A DNA stretch of 62,230 bases from positions 1-62,230 of the forward strand of contig CAJWFD010000009.1 in the NCBI GenBank assembly GCA_913031435.1. Reading direction: 5' to 3'. Both the position numbers and the translations under genes were made by a program. The notes below the pieces were generated by a model that was given only the letters and a program-made list of their open reading frames with translations, had not been told where the DNA came from and did no database searches. This document shows positions 9,028-17,971 of this stretch, piece by piece; the first letter of the stretch is position 1, and each line of letters starts with the position of its first letter. Source of the DNA: an uncultured Cryomorphaceae bacterium (GTDB lineage: Bacteria > Bacteroidota > Bacteroidia > Flavobacteriales > Schleiferiaceae).

Positions 9028-10611
9028 ATGAATAAGTTCATTCAATTTTCGATTGCAACATTTGCAGCGGCCTTGTTAGCCAGTTGTGCTGGTACTGAAT
9101 CTAATACAACCGGCTGGGCAATTAACAACAAGAAAAACGGCGGGTTCCAATCGAACCTTAGCTACAAGGGTCAGGAAACTGGTCCAGGTCTAGTTTTCGT
9201 AGAAGGTGGTACTTTCATGATGGGCCAAGTAGAAGAAGACGCCGTAAAAGACTGGAACAACATTCCACGTCGCGTTACAGTAAGTTCATTCTACATGGAT
9301 GAAAACGAGGTTACAAACGTAGACTACAGAGAGTATCTGTACTGGCTACGTCGCGTGTATGACTACGATTACTACCCGGAAATTTATAAATCAGCTTTGC
9401 CTGACACCTTAGTATGGAGAGACAAGTTAGCCTACAATGATAATTTTGTTGAGAATTACCTGCGCCATCCTGCCTACAACTATTATCCAGTTGTTGGTGT
9501 AAACTGGCTTCAAGCTCAACGATTTTGTTCTTGGAGAACTGATCGTGTAAATGAGTCTATTCTAATAGAGAAAGGAATTTTGAGAGAAATGCCTGATCAA
9601 ATGGATGCAGACCATTTCAATACTGAAGTATACCTATACAAGCAAGGTGAATACGTTCAGCAAAACAAGAAAGGTCTTAAAGATCTTAATCCAACTAGCA
9701 TTTACGGTAAAGAAGGTCGTCCAGCTCGCATAGAAGATGGTGTGGTTCTGCCAAAGTATCGCTTACCGACTGAAGCGGAATGGGAATATGCGGCTTATGC
9801 GGACGGCGGAAAGCGCATGTACAACCGTGTTGTTGATAAGAACAAGTACACCTGGAATGGTAATGCCACTAGGAATGCTTCTAAGCAGGACAGAGGCGAT
9901 ATTCTTGCCAACTACAAAAGAGGAAGAGGAGATAACATGGGAACCTCAGGATGGTTGAATGACCAAGCAGATGTTACGATGCAAGTACGCTTTTATCCAC
10001 CTAACGACTTTGGTCTTTATGACATGGCAGGGAACGTTGCAGAATGGGTAATGGATGTTTATCGTCCTGTTACATCTTCTGACGTTACAGATTTCCGTGC
10101 ATTCCGTGGAAACGAATTCAAACACTACGATAAGAATTACCAAGACATAGGTTCTCTTGAGGTTTTACAGGATCCGCAAAAGGAGGTCAGAAATGGTGAT
10201 ACCGTTATTGTTCGTTTGCCAGGTCAACTACCTACACGTGATGTCACCATAGAGGAAAATGTAACGAGACGCAACTATAGCAAGTCAGATTACAGAGACT
10301 ACTTGGATGGAGATACGGAAAGTTCGCAAAACTACTCTAACCCTACACTGGAAGGTGAAGCTCCTATGTATGACTATGGTAACAAAACCTTAATAGGTAA
10401 CACTACTCGTGTATACAAAGGCGGAAGTTGGAAAGACAGAGCTTACTGGTTAAGTCCAGGTACTAGACGTTATCTAGAGGAAGACCAGAGTAAAGACTAC
10501 ATTGGTTTCCGTTGTGCCATGGATCGTGTAGGATTCCAAAATCAAAATAGCAGCAGAAGCAAACGACCATCGAAGGTAAAACGTCATAATTTCAAGCGTT
10601 ACCAAATGTAA
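9028..10611 (+). CDS. gldJ: Gliding motility lipoprotein GldJ
   Basis: A 527-residue lipoprotein with a signal peptide and lipobox LLASC (Cys20). The mature region has the GldJ opening (GWAINNKKNGGFQ) and a formylglycine-generating-enzyme/sulfatase-modifying-factor-like fold (FVEGGTFMMG, MDENEVTN, YRLPTEAEWEYAA, DMAGNVAEW, YKGGSWKDR). GldJ is an essential gliding and T9SS component that stabilises GldK; the fold is structural, not enzymatic. Position between the porP-like gene and murF, opposite porU-porV, matches the conserved flavobacterial locus. A terminator follows at 10638. Confidence 0.96.
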   Translation: MNKFIQFSIATFAAALLASCAGTESNTTGWAINNKKNGGFQSNLSYKGQETGPGLVFVEGGTFMMGQVEEDAVKDWNNIPRRVTVSSFYMDENEVTNVDYREYLYWLRRVYDYDYYPEIYKSALPDTLVWRDKLAYNDNFVENYLRHPAYNYYPVVGVNWLQAQRFCSWRTDRVNESILIEKGILREMPDQMDADHFNTEVYLYKQGEYVQQNKKGLKDLNPTSIYGKEGRPARIEDGVVLPKYRLPTEAEWEYAAYADGGKRMYNRVVDKNKYTWNGNATRNASKQDRGDILANYKRGRGDNMGTSGWLNDQADVTMQVRFYPPNDFGLYDMAGNVAEWVMDVYRPVTSSDVTDFRAFRGNEFKHYDKNYQDIGSLEVLQDPQKEVRNGDTVIVRLPGQLPTRDVTIEENVTRRNYSKSDYRDYLDGDTESSQNYSNPTLEGEAPMYDYGNKTLIGNTTRVYKGGSWKDRAYWLSPGTRRYLEEDQSKDYIGFRCAMDRVGFQNQNSSRSKRPSKVKRHNFKRYQM

Positions 10612-10637
10612 TTGATGCGTAAGTTCAAAAAATATTA

Positions 10638-10663
10638 AGCCCCGCTTCCGCGGGGCTTTTTTA
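10638..10663 (+). terminator. Rho-independent terminator after gldJ
   Basis: An 8-bp GC-rich stem (AGCCCCGC at 10638-10645 with 10650-10657, loop TTCC) is followed by a T-run. It ends the porP-gldJ transcript, so murF needs its own promoter or read-through. Confidence 0.88.
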
Positions 10664-10696
10664 TGCCCTAAATTCACTAGAATCTATTCATTACAT

Positions 10697-11968
10697 ATGA
10701 CTCCATTTGATGCGTTTCTCGAGTGTGGTGTGGTTACCACTGATACTAGAGATATCATTCCAGGTTCCGTTTTTTTCGCTCTGAAGGGAGCGAATTTTAA
10801 CGGCAATGACTTTGCTCTAGAGGCACTAGCCCAAGGGGCTAGTTATGCCGTAGTTGATGAGGTTATGGGTCAAGACATCAGAATCATACACGTTTCTGAC
10901 GTATTGGAGGCGCTTCAGTTTTGTGCGAAATCGTGGAGAAGTCACTTAAACATCCCTGTATTTGGTCTTACTGGTAGTAATGGAAAAACTACCAATAAAG
11001 AATTGATGCATGCCGTGTTGAGTACGAAATATAAAACGCACGCAACTTTTGGGAATCTCAATAACCACTTAGGAGTTCCCTTGACTCTACTTTCCATGAC
11101 CAAGGATACCGAAATTGCTATTATAGAAATGGGAGCCAATCACCAACAAGAAATTGCCCTACTCGCTAGCATCTCCCAACCAACCATTGGATATATCACT
11201 AATTATGGTAAGGCTCACATGGAGGGCTTTGGAGGTCTCGAAGGTATTATCAAAGGGAAATCAGAGCTTTATGACTTCGCCTTTGAACACCAAGCGAAAG
11301 TCATGGTTAACTTTGACGACCCCTTACAATCAGAAAAGACTAAAGATCATAATCGATTCGGTTTTGGTCATGATCAAGGAGGAGTTACCTGGAAAAGTAC
11401 TTCTATCGATGAATTTGCATCTATTAAACTCGAAATCAAGGGCAAATCGACTTCCATAAAAAGTCAGCTCAGCGGCCACTTTAATGAATCAAACTTGGCA
11501 GCTGCCGCAACGATTGGTCTATACTTTGATGTGCCCTTAAAGGATGTTAAAACAGCTTTAGAGACTTATGTTCCGTCCATGAATAGAGTGGAATGGCGAA
11601 AATCAGATTACAATACCGTTTTAATGGATGCATATAATGCAAACCCAACCAGCATGAGCTTGTCCATTCAAAGTTTTGGCCAATGGCATAAAACTGGGAT
11701 CATGATCTTAGGTGATATGTTTGAGCTCGGGGAATCCTCTAAAGTTGAACATGAAGGAATTGTTAGGGAAGTGATTCATATGGGGATGGCCGAAAATTGT
11801 ATACTCATTGGAGAACATTTCTCTGACTGCGATTTTGAGGGGCTTAAATTTAAGACTGCCCAGCATCTAATCGAATTCTGGCAAAAAAAAGGCGCCCCAA
11901 AGGACGCCTCAATTTTATTAAAAGGATCAAGAGGAATTGCCTTAGAAAGACTCCTACCCCATCTCTAA
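10697..11968 (+). CDS. murF: UDP-N-acetylmuramoyl-tripeptide--D-alanyl-D-alanine ligase MurF
   Basis: Cytoplasmic ATP-dependent ligase adding D-Ala-D-Ala to the UDP-MurNAc-tripeptide, the last soluble step of peptidoglycan precursor synthesis. The 423-residue protein shows the Mur ligase P-loop GSNGKTT (93-99), the central-domain motif IEMGANHQQEI, the LMDAYNANPTSM motif and a C-terminal ligase domain with LGDMFELG. Length is normal. It sits next to gldJ, as in other Flavobacteria, and converges with the acyl-CoA dehydrogenase gene (stops 3 nt apart). Confidence 0.96.
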   Translation: MTPFDAFLECGVVTTDTRDIIPGSVFFALKGANFNGNDFALEALAQGASYAVVDEVMGQDIRIIHVSDVLEALQFCAKSWRSHLNIPVFGLTGSNGKTTNKELMHAVLSTKYKTHATFGNLNNHLGVPLTLLSMTKDTEIAIIEMGANHQQEIALLASISQPTIGYITNYGKAHMEGFGGLEGIIKGKSELYDFAFEHQAKVMVNFDDPLQSEKTKDHNRFGFGHDQGGVTWKSTSIDEFASIKLEIKGKSTSIKSQLSGHFNESNLAAAATIGLYFDVPLKDVKTALETYVPSMNRVEWRKSDYNTVLMDAYNANPTSMSLSIQSFGQWHKTGIMILGDMFELGESSKVEHEGIVREVIHMGMAENCILIGEHFSDCDFEGLKFKTAQHLIEFWQKKGAPKDASILLKGSRGIALERLLPHL

Positions 11969-11971
11969 TAT

Positions 11972-13117
11972 TTAACTGTTTTTAATCATATCGCGAGAGA
12001 TAACGATGCGTTGAATCTCAGACGTTCCCTCATAAATTTGAGTGATTTTAGCATCACGCATGAGACGCTCGACATGGTACTCTTTTACAAAACCATATCC
12101 ACCATGAACTTGAACCGCTTCTGTAGCTACCCACATAGCAGCTTCTGAAGCTCCAAGCTTCGCCATAGCACTTTCCTTATCATAGTTTTTGCCTTCATCC
12201 TTAAGCCAAGCAGATTTGTATACTAACATACGTGCTTGCTCTACCTTCATCTCCATATCTGCCAGCTTAAAGGCGATCGCTTGATGTTCATGAATTGGCT
12301 TACCAAAGGTCGTACGCTCCTTTGAATAGGCTAGCGCCAAATCTAATGCTCCCTGTGCTATTCCCAGCGCCTGAGCTGCGATACCGATACGACCCCCACT
12401 TAGGGTTTTCATCGCGAATTTGAAACCAAATCCATCTTCGCCTATTCTGTTTTCCTTGGGCACTTTCACATCATTAAACAGTAAGGTATGTGTATCCGAT
12501 CCACGGATCCCAAGCTTATCTTCTTTTTTACCGACGATAAAGCCATCCATGCCTTTTTCAACGATAAGTACGTTAATACCTCTGTGGCCTTTTTCTCTAT
12601 TAGTCTGGGCTATGACAAGAGCGATCTCACAAGTACCACCGTTTGTAATCCAATTTTTAGTTCCATTCAACAAGTAGTGGTCTCCCATGTCTATGGCAGT
12701 TGTGCTCTGCGACGTCGCATCTGAACCTGCTTCGGGCTCACTTAGACAAAATGCACCGATGTGCTCGCCTGATGCTAATTTGGTTAGATACTTAGTCTTT
12801 TGAGCTTCATTCCCAAAGGTGTCCAGGCCCCAACATACTAAACTATTATTGACACTTACAACAACGGATGCAGACGCATCAATTTTTGAAAGCTCTTCCA
12901 TGGCTAGAACATAGGACATCGTATCCATACCTGATCCGCCATAAGCTGGATCAACCATCATACCCATAAAGCCTAGTGCTCCAAGTTTCTTGATTTGGTC
13001 GTGGGGAAATTGTTGTTTGTCATCGCGTTCAATCACTCCAGGCAGGAGTTCTGTTTGGGCAAAATCACGAGCCGCTTCGCGAATCATTAAATGCTCTTCT
13101 GATAGGTTGAAGTTCAT
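11972..13117 (-). CDS. Acyl-CoA dehydrogenase
   Basis: A 381-residue FAD-dependent acyl-CoA dehydrogenase of the butyryl/short-branched-chain type, oxidising acyl-CoA to enoyl-CoA. Visible signatures are FCLSEPEAGSD, WITNGG, VQVHGGYG and the C-terminal QIYEGTSEIQR with the catalytic base Glu in YEGT. It is monocistronic and divergent from anmK; its -7 box overlaps the anmK start. Exact chain-length preference is not evident. Confidence 0.94.
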   Translation of the reverse strand: MNFNLSEEHLMIREAARDFAQTELLPGVIERDDKQQFPHDQIKKLGALGFMGMMVDPAYGGSGMDTMSYVLAMEELSKIDASASVVVSVNNSLVCWGLDTFGNEAQKTKYLTKLASGEHIGAFCLSEPEAGSDATSQSTTAIDMGDHYLLNGTKNWITNGGTCEIALVIAQTNREKGHRGINVLIVEKGMDGFIVGKKEDKLGIRGSDTHTLLFNDVKVPKENRIGEDGFGFKFAMKTLSGGRIGIAAQALGIAQGALDLALAYSKERTTFGKPIHEHQAIAFKLADMEMKVEQARMLVYKSAWLKDEGKNYDKESAMAKLGASEAAMWVATEAVQVHGGYGFVKEYHVERLMRDAKITQIYEGTSEIQRIVISRDMIKNS

Positions 13118-13141
13118 CGAAAATTCTGTTTATAATTGGTC

Positions 13142-14200
13142 ATGCAAATGTACAATGGAAGTAGCAATGTTTTAGGATTAATGAGTGGTACCTCGTTAGA
13201 TGGTATGGATGCTGCTTTAGTGCGCTTTTCAGAGGGAGATGATGTGCCATGGAAACTACTTGAATACCGTCATTTTCAATACCCTAAAGAACTGTTGGAA
13301 TTGGTAAATAAGACATTTACAAGTCCTGATCTTCTTCGAGATGTCGACATTGCGTTTGCAGAATGGACCATTGAATGTATAAAAATCACGGCGCAAGGAT
13401 CTCTTCATCCTATAGATTTAGTCGGAACACACGGTCAAACCATATTTCATCAGCCAGAACGTAAATGGACTTATCAAGCTGGGTGCATGCCTTATATTTC
13501 TACTAGGATCGGTATTCCTGTAGTTACTAATTTCAGAATACAAGATGTTCTTTTGGGAGGTCAAGGCGCTCCGTTAGTTCCTTTTGGCGACATGGTACTT
13601 TTCGGTGAATATGAAGCCGCACTTAATATTGGAGGGTTCGTAAATGTCAGCTTAGGTAAGCCACTATTAAAAGAGGGGGTCTCCGCTGCATTTGACATTT
13701 GCCCAGCCAACATAGTATTGAATCAATTCGCTCGAGAATTGAACGCGGACTTCGATAATAACGGCGAATGGGCCAGAGAAGGTGCGATCAATAAGTGGGT
13801 TCTTGATGAATTAGACAGTTTAGCATACTACGAATTGACGGGGCCCAAAAGTCTTGGGGCAGAATGGGTAGAGTCTGAATTTATACAACACCTTGATATA
13901 CTTTCTCCTAAAGATGCCTTAGCCACGTGCGTAGAGCACATGGTTCATCAAATAGACAGAATCCTACATAAAAAGCAGGTGTTTGTTACCGGTGGAGGAG
14001 CGCTAAATAAATATCTCATTCAACGGCTTGAGCACGCTGGAGTCGAATGTGTGCTTCCGGATAAGACTATGGTTGATGCGAAAGAAGCCATCATTTTTGC
14101 ACTTTTAGCCTATAAACGAATACGTGGTGAAAATAATGTCCTTGGTCATACCACTGGAAGCAGAATTGACCACAGTTCAGGGTGTATATTTAACCCTTAG
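13142..14200 (+). CDS. anmK: Anhydro-N-acetylmuramic acid kinase
   Basis: Phosphorylates and opens 1,6-anhydro-MurNAc released by lytic transglycosylases, feeding cell-wall recycling. The 352-residue protein has the ATP-binding GLMSGTSLDGMD near the N terminus, VGTHGQT, FRIQDVLLGGQGAPLVP, ALNIGGFVN and a C-terminal VTGGGALN motif. ATG at 13142 or 13148 could be the start. It is 24 nt from the divergent acyl-CoA dehydrogenase start. Confidence 0.95.
   Translation: MQMYNGSSNVLGLMSGTSLDGMDAALVRFSEGDDVPWKLLEYRHFQYPKELLELVNKTFTSPDLLRDVDIAFAEWTIECIKITAQGSLHPIDLVGTHGQTIFHQPERKWTYQAGCMPYISTRIGIPVVTNFRIQDVLLGGQGAPLVPFGDMVLFGEYEAALNIGGFVNVSLGKPLLKEGVSAAFDICPANIVLNQFARELNADFDNNGEWAREGAINKWVLDELDSLAYYELTGPKSLGAEWVESEFIQHLDILSPKDALATCVEHMVHQIDRILHKKQVFVTGGGALNKYLIQRLEHAGVECVLPDKTMVDAKEAIIFALLAYKRIRGENNVLGHTTGSRIDHSSGCIFNP
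13145..13152 (-). promoter_or_regulatory. -7 box upstream of the acyl-CoA dehydrogenase gene
   Basis: The minus strand reads TACATTTG, a perfect TAnnTTTG, 27 nt upstream of the acyl-CoA dehydrogenase start. It lies inside the first codons of anmK, so promoter and coding sequence overlap. No good -33 element was found at the right distance. Confidence 0.5.
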
Positions 14201-14234
14201 ATCTTACCTTTAACAGCCTAGAATAACAGAAGAC

Positions 14235-15461
14235 ATGAAAGAACAACTACGCGCCTTTGAAGAGCGTCCAGCAGAAATAGTATTCCACTGGCATGACTCG
14301 GAAACAGAAGCCAAAGGATGGGTCGTCATCAACAGTTTACGCGGCGGTGCTGCCGGTGGCGGGACAAGAATGAGAAAAGGATTGACTCAAGGAGAGGTAC
14401 TTTCTCTAGCAAAAACAATGGAAATCAAGTTCACTGTTGCCGGACCCGCTATAGGTGGTGCTAAAAGTGGAATTGACTTCGACCCACAAGATCCCAGAAA
14501 AGATGGTGTCTTGCGTAGGTGGTATAAAGCTATTTATCCGCTTCTTAAAAATTACTACGGTACAGGTGGCGACTTAAATGTTGACCAGAAAACAGAAGTC
14601 ATACCCATGACTAGTGAATTGGGAATATTACATCCTCAAGAAGGTGTTCTAAATGGACACTACCAGCCTGGAGACTTCGCTAAAGCGAGAAAGATAAAGC
14701 AACTTCAAGACGGAGTCAGTCTGGCCGTTCACTCTAAGGACCATACACCAACAACAGCGGGTACGCTAAAAGTAGGTGACCTCATTACAGGATATGGCAC
14801 AGCGATGAGCGTAAAGCATTTCTATGAACTTTGGGGTGGCGATGTTAAAGGCAAACGTGTAATCATTCAAGGATGGGGTAATGTAGGTTCTGGAGCCGCA
14901 TACTATTTGAGTCAAATGGGCGCAAGTATTGTCGGGATTATTGACATTGCGGGTGGACTTATCAACCCCGAAGGATTTTCTTTTGACGAGATTGTGGCTT
15001 TGTTCAATGCGAAAGATGGTAACGCCCTGAATGCAAGGAACATGATGAGTTTTGAAGACACTAATAAGGCTATTTGGAATATGGGTGCGGAAGTATTTAT
15101 TCCAGCCGCAGCGTCAAGGTTAGTAACTAGTTTTCAACTGGATCAAATGCTTGACCAAGGTCTAGAAGTAATTTCTTCTGGTGCAAATGTTCCATTCGCA
15201 GATAGAGAAATATTCTATGGTCCAATAGCCGAATTAGCCGATCAAAAATGTGCTGTAATTCCAGACTTTATTTCTAATTGTGGAATGGCGCGAGTTTTTG
15301 GATACCTCATGGAGGACCATGCAAAGGTCGAGGATGTTTCCATTTTCAATGATGTGAGCGATACTATTCGCACAGCTTTGTTTGATGTATACTGCTCAAG
15401 TAATGAAAAAACGCATATTACATTTAACGCATATTCAAATGCACTTAAACTTTTAATCTAA
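14235..15461 (+). CDS. Glu/Leu/Phe/Val family amino acid dehydrogenase
   Basis: A 408-residue NAD(P)-dependent amino acid dehydrogenase catalysing reversible oxidative deamination. The catalytic region carries GGGTRMRKG and GPAIGGAKSGID (70-81); the Rossmann domain has GWGNVGSGAA (about 213-222). The order of a dimerisation/catalytic domain then a nucleotide-binding domain is normal. Whether glutamate, leucine or valine is the substrate is unresolved. It ends 1 nt before nhaD, so the two are likely co-transcribed. Confidence 0.9.
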   Translation: MKEQLRAFEERPAEIVFHWHDSETEAKGWVVINSLRGGAAGGGTRMRKGLTQGEVLSLAKTMEIKFTVAGPAIGGAKSGIDFDPQDPRKDGVLRRWYKAIYPLLKNYYGTGGDLNVDQKTEVIPMTSELGILHPQEGVLNGHYQPGDFAKARKIKQLQDGVSLAVHSKDHTPTTAGTLKVGDLITGYGTAMSVKHFYELWGGDVKGKRVIIQGWGNVGSGAAYYLSQMGASIVGIIDIAGGLINPEGFSFDEIVALFNAKDGNALNARNMMSFEDTNKAIWNMGAEVFIPAAASRLVTSFQLDQMLDQGLEVISSGANVPFADREIFYGPIAELADQKCAVIPDFISNCGMARVFGYLMEDHAKVEDVSIFNDVSDTIRTALFDVYCSSNEKTHITFNAYSNALKLLI

Positions 15462-15462
15462 T

Positions 15463-16773
15463 ATGATCTACACAATTATGCTCATAGTGTTTGTCCTAGG
15501 TTACGCTGCTATAGCCTTCGAACACCAACTTAAGATTGATAAAGCAGCCGCAGCTTTAATAACCGGTGTACTAACATGGACGCTCTATGTTTTAGCGAGC
15601 AACAACGTTCACGAAGTTGAGGGACAGCTACTTCATCACCTATCTGAGATATCATCTATATTATTCTTTCTTATAGGCGCAATGACCATTGTTGAACTTG
15701 TTGATGCACATGAGGGATTTGCTGTAATTACGGATAAGATAAAGACTACAAACAAGGTAAAGTTGATGTGGATCATTGGCATCTTAAGCTTTTTCTTTTC
15801 CGCCGCACTAGACAACTTGACAACCTCTATTGTTATGGTAAGTTTGCTACGTAAACTTATTGAGGACAAGAAGCAACGCTGGTTCTTTGCTGGTATGGTT
15901 GTAGTTGCAGCAAACGCTGGAGGAGCATGGTCTCCTATTGGCGATGTTACGACGACTATGCTATGGATCAAGGGACAAGTTTCAGCAGGAGCGATCGTGC
16001 AAAGTTTGATTGTACCATCACTTGCTACCCTACTCGCCCCTCTGGCCATTCTATCCTTTACCCTAAAGGGCGACGTCCAAAGACCTATGAAGTCAGAGAA
16101 TGCCGAGCATTACACAGATCCAACTACACCTTTTGAAAGAAACTTCGTGTTTTTCGCGGGGGTTGCAGGGCTCATATTTGTTCCTGTTTTCAAAACAGTA
16201 ACACATTTGCCTCCTTTCATGGGAATGATGCTTTCCCTAGGGGTCTTGTGGATTATTACAGACATTCTACATCGAAGAAAACCTTCTGAAATTAGACATC
16301 ATTTGAGTCCGCTAGGAGTGCTACAAAAAATAGACACCCCGTCTGTCCTGTTCTTCCTGGGTATTTTGTTAGCAGTCGCTTCTTTACAAAGTATGGGACA
16401 GTTGGGCGATTTAGCCAACGCTTTAGACAATAGTATTGGCACTGATACCCAAAACGGAGTATATGTGGTAGGATTAATCATCGGACTATTATCCGCAATT
16501 GTAGACAATGTACCATTGGTAGCAGCTGCAATGGGAATGTACGAAGTGACAGAAACTGGATTATTCATGCAAGACGGTACTTTTTGGCAATTTTTAGCCT
16601 ACTGTGCGGGAACCGGTGGTTCAGCACTCATCATAGGATCTGCAGCTGGTGTAGCCGTAATGGGGCTAGAAAAAATACCATTTGGTTGGTACGTGAAGAA
16701 TATAACCCTATTAGCACTCGTTGGTTATGTAGCGGGAGCTGGAGTTTATATCCTTCAAAACATGTTATTCTAA
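15463..16773 (+). CDS. nhaD: NhaD-type sodium/proton antiporter
   Basis: A 436-residue inner-membrane protein with about a dozen hydrophobic segments, of the ion-transporter superfamily that includes NhaD. Conserved family stretches include FLIGAMTIVELVD, SAALDNLTTSIVMV, NAGGAWSPIGDVTTTMLW and AIVDNVPLVAAAMGMY. NhaD exports sodium in exchange for protons and is common in marine Bacteroidota. The start lies 1 nt after the dehydrogenase stop. A terminator follows at 16800. Confidence 0.92.
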   Translation: MIYTIMLIVFVLGYAAIAFEHQLKIDKAAAALITGVLTWTLYVLASNNVHEVEGQLLHHLSEISSILFFLIGAMTIVELVDAHEGFAVITDKIKTTNKVKLMWIIGILSFFFSAALDNLTTSIVMVSLLRKLIEDKKQRWFFAGMVVVAANAGGAWSPIGDVTTTMLWIKGQVSAGAIVQSLIVPSLATLLAPLAILSFTLKGDVQRPMKSENAEHYTDPTTPFERNFVFFAGVAGLIFVPVFKTVTHLPPFMGMMLSLGVLWIITDILHRRKPSEIRHHLSPLGVLQKIDTPSVLFFLGILLAVASLQSMGQLGDLANALDNSIGTDTQNGVYVVGLIIGLLSAIVDNVPLVAAAMGMYEVTETGLFMQDGTFWQFLAYCAGTGGSALIIGSAAGVAVMGLEKIPFGWYVKNITLLALVGYVAGAGVYILQNMLF

Positions 16774-16799
16774 CGAATTTCGAACTTGTTGATATTTCA

Positions 16800-16830
16800 A
16801 AGGCCCTCGCGAAGCGGGGGCCTTCTTTTT
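16800..16830 (+). terminator. Rho-independent terminator after nhaD
   Basis: An 11-bp stem (16800-16810 with 16814-16824, loop GAA, one T-G pair) is followed by CTTTTTAT. It separates the nhaD unit from exbB. Confidence 0.87.
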
Positions 16831-16860
16831 ATAGATATTTGAGTAAATCACACGAAACTA

Positions 16861-17559
16861 ATGAGCGCAATTTTCTTTCAAATTCAAACTGGTGTAGACG
16901 CCGTTCTTACTGAAGAACCTACTGAAAAAACTATGACCATTCTAGAGCTAATGACTTCTGGAGGGGTAGGTGGAATATTAATCATGGTAACCCTTGGTAT
17001 ACTCAGTATTTTCGCTGTTTATATATTCTTAGAACGCTTTGGCGCCATGCGAAACGCGAACAAGGTTGATCCTAATTTTATGAATAATATTAAAGACATG
17101 GTCATGGATGGCAAATTAGACGCTGCAGGCGCCTTATGTAAATCCGAGAGCACTCCTGTTGCGCGAATGATAGCAAAAGGTATTAGCCGCATAGGCAAAC
17201 CGCTTGGAGATATCACACAAGCCATAGAAAATCAAGGTAAATTAGAAGTTACACGACTTGAAAAAGGATTACCTATGCTGGCCACTATTTCTGGTGGAGC
17301 TCCTATGATTGGGTTTTTGGGTACCGTTATAGGTATGATTCTTACGTTTAAAGAAATGGCAAATGCTGGAGGTCAAATCAAACTTGATATGATGGCTGAA
17401 GGAATATATACTGCCATGACGACAACCGTTGCAGGTCTTTTGGTGGGTATTATTGCCTACTTCGGTTACAACTATTTAGTTACTCGAGTTGATCGGGTGG
17501 TCTATAAGCTCGAGTCAAGTGCTATGGATTTCCTTGACCTTCTTCACGAACCTGCATAA
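16861..17559 (+). CDS. exbB: MotA/TolQ/ExbB proton channel family protein
   Basis: A 232-residue inner-membrane protein with a first transmembrane segment near residues 37-57 and two more around 140-165 and 178-205, the ExbB layout. Family motifs are GGAPMIGFLGTVIGMI and the third-helix TTTVAGLLVGI. With ExbD it forms the proton-driven motor energising TonB. It starts the exbB-exbD-tonB-folC run (9 nt to exbD). Confidence 0.93.
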   Translation: MSAIFFQIQTGVDAVLTEEPTEKTMTILELMTSGGVGGILIMVTLGILSIFAVYIFLERFGAMRNANKVDPNFMNNIKDMVMDGKLDAAGALCKSESTPVARMIAKGISRIGKPLGDITQAIENQGKLEVTRLEKGLPMLATISGGAPMIGFLGTVIGMILTFKEMANAGGQIKLDMMAEGIYTAMTTTVAGLLVGIIAYFGYNYLVTRVDRVVYKLESSAMDFLDLLHEPA

Positions 17560-17568
17560 CACTGAGCT

Positions 17569-17970
17569 ATGAATCTAAGATCCAGAAGTAAAGTAAGTGC
17601 TGAAGTGAACATGTCGTCGATGACCGACCTGGTGTTCCTACTCCTTATATTCTTTATTCTAGCGTCTACACTTGTAACCTCGAGTGCTTTGGACATTGTA
17701 TTACCTAAAAGCGGTGCACAAACGGTTAAAAAGAAGAATATTGCCCTTACCGTAAATGAAGCATTAGAGTTTGATGTGAATGGCACCATAGTAAGTTATG
17801 ACCAAGTAGAGCGCATGCTTATTAATGAGGCCAGCAAACTCAATAGCGATGAAGAAGCAGTTGTTGTTTTACGCGTGGACCAGAGTGTTCCCACCGGTGA
17901 AACGGTACGCGTCTTGGACATAGGTTACCGCAACAACCTAAAAATGATTATTGCAACCGACCCGAAATAA
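17569..17970 (+). CDS. exbD: ExbD/TolR family biopolymer transport protein
   Basis: A 133-residue protein with a short cytoplasmic N terminus, one transmembrane helix (about 17-38) and a periplasmic domain. The helix starts at MTDLVFLLLIFFILAST with the proton-path aspartate in MTDL. It partners ExbB. It ends 1 nt before the TonB-like gene. Confidence 0.93.
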   Translation: MNLRSRSKVSAEVNMSSMTDLVFLLLIFFILASTLVTSSALDIVLPKSGAQTVKKKNIALTVNEALEFDVNGTIVSYDQVERMLINEASKLNSDEEAVVVLRVDQSVPTGETVRVLDIGYRNNLKMIIATDPK

Positions 17971-17971
17971 T

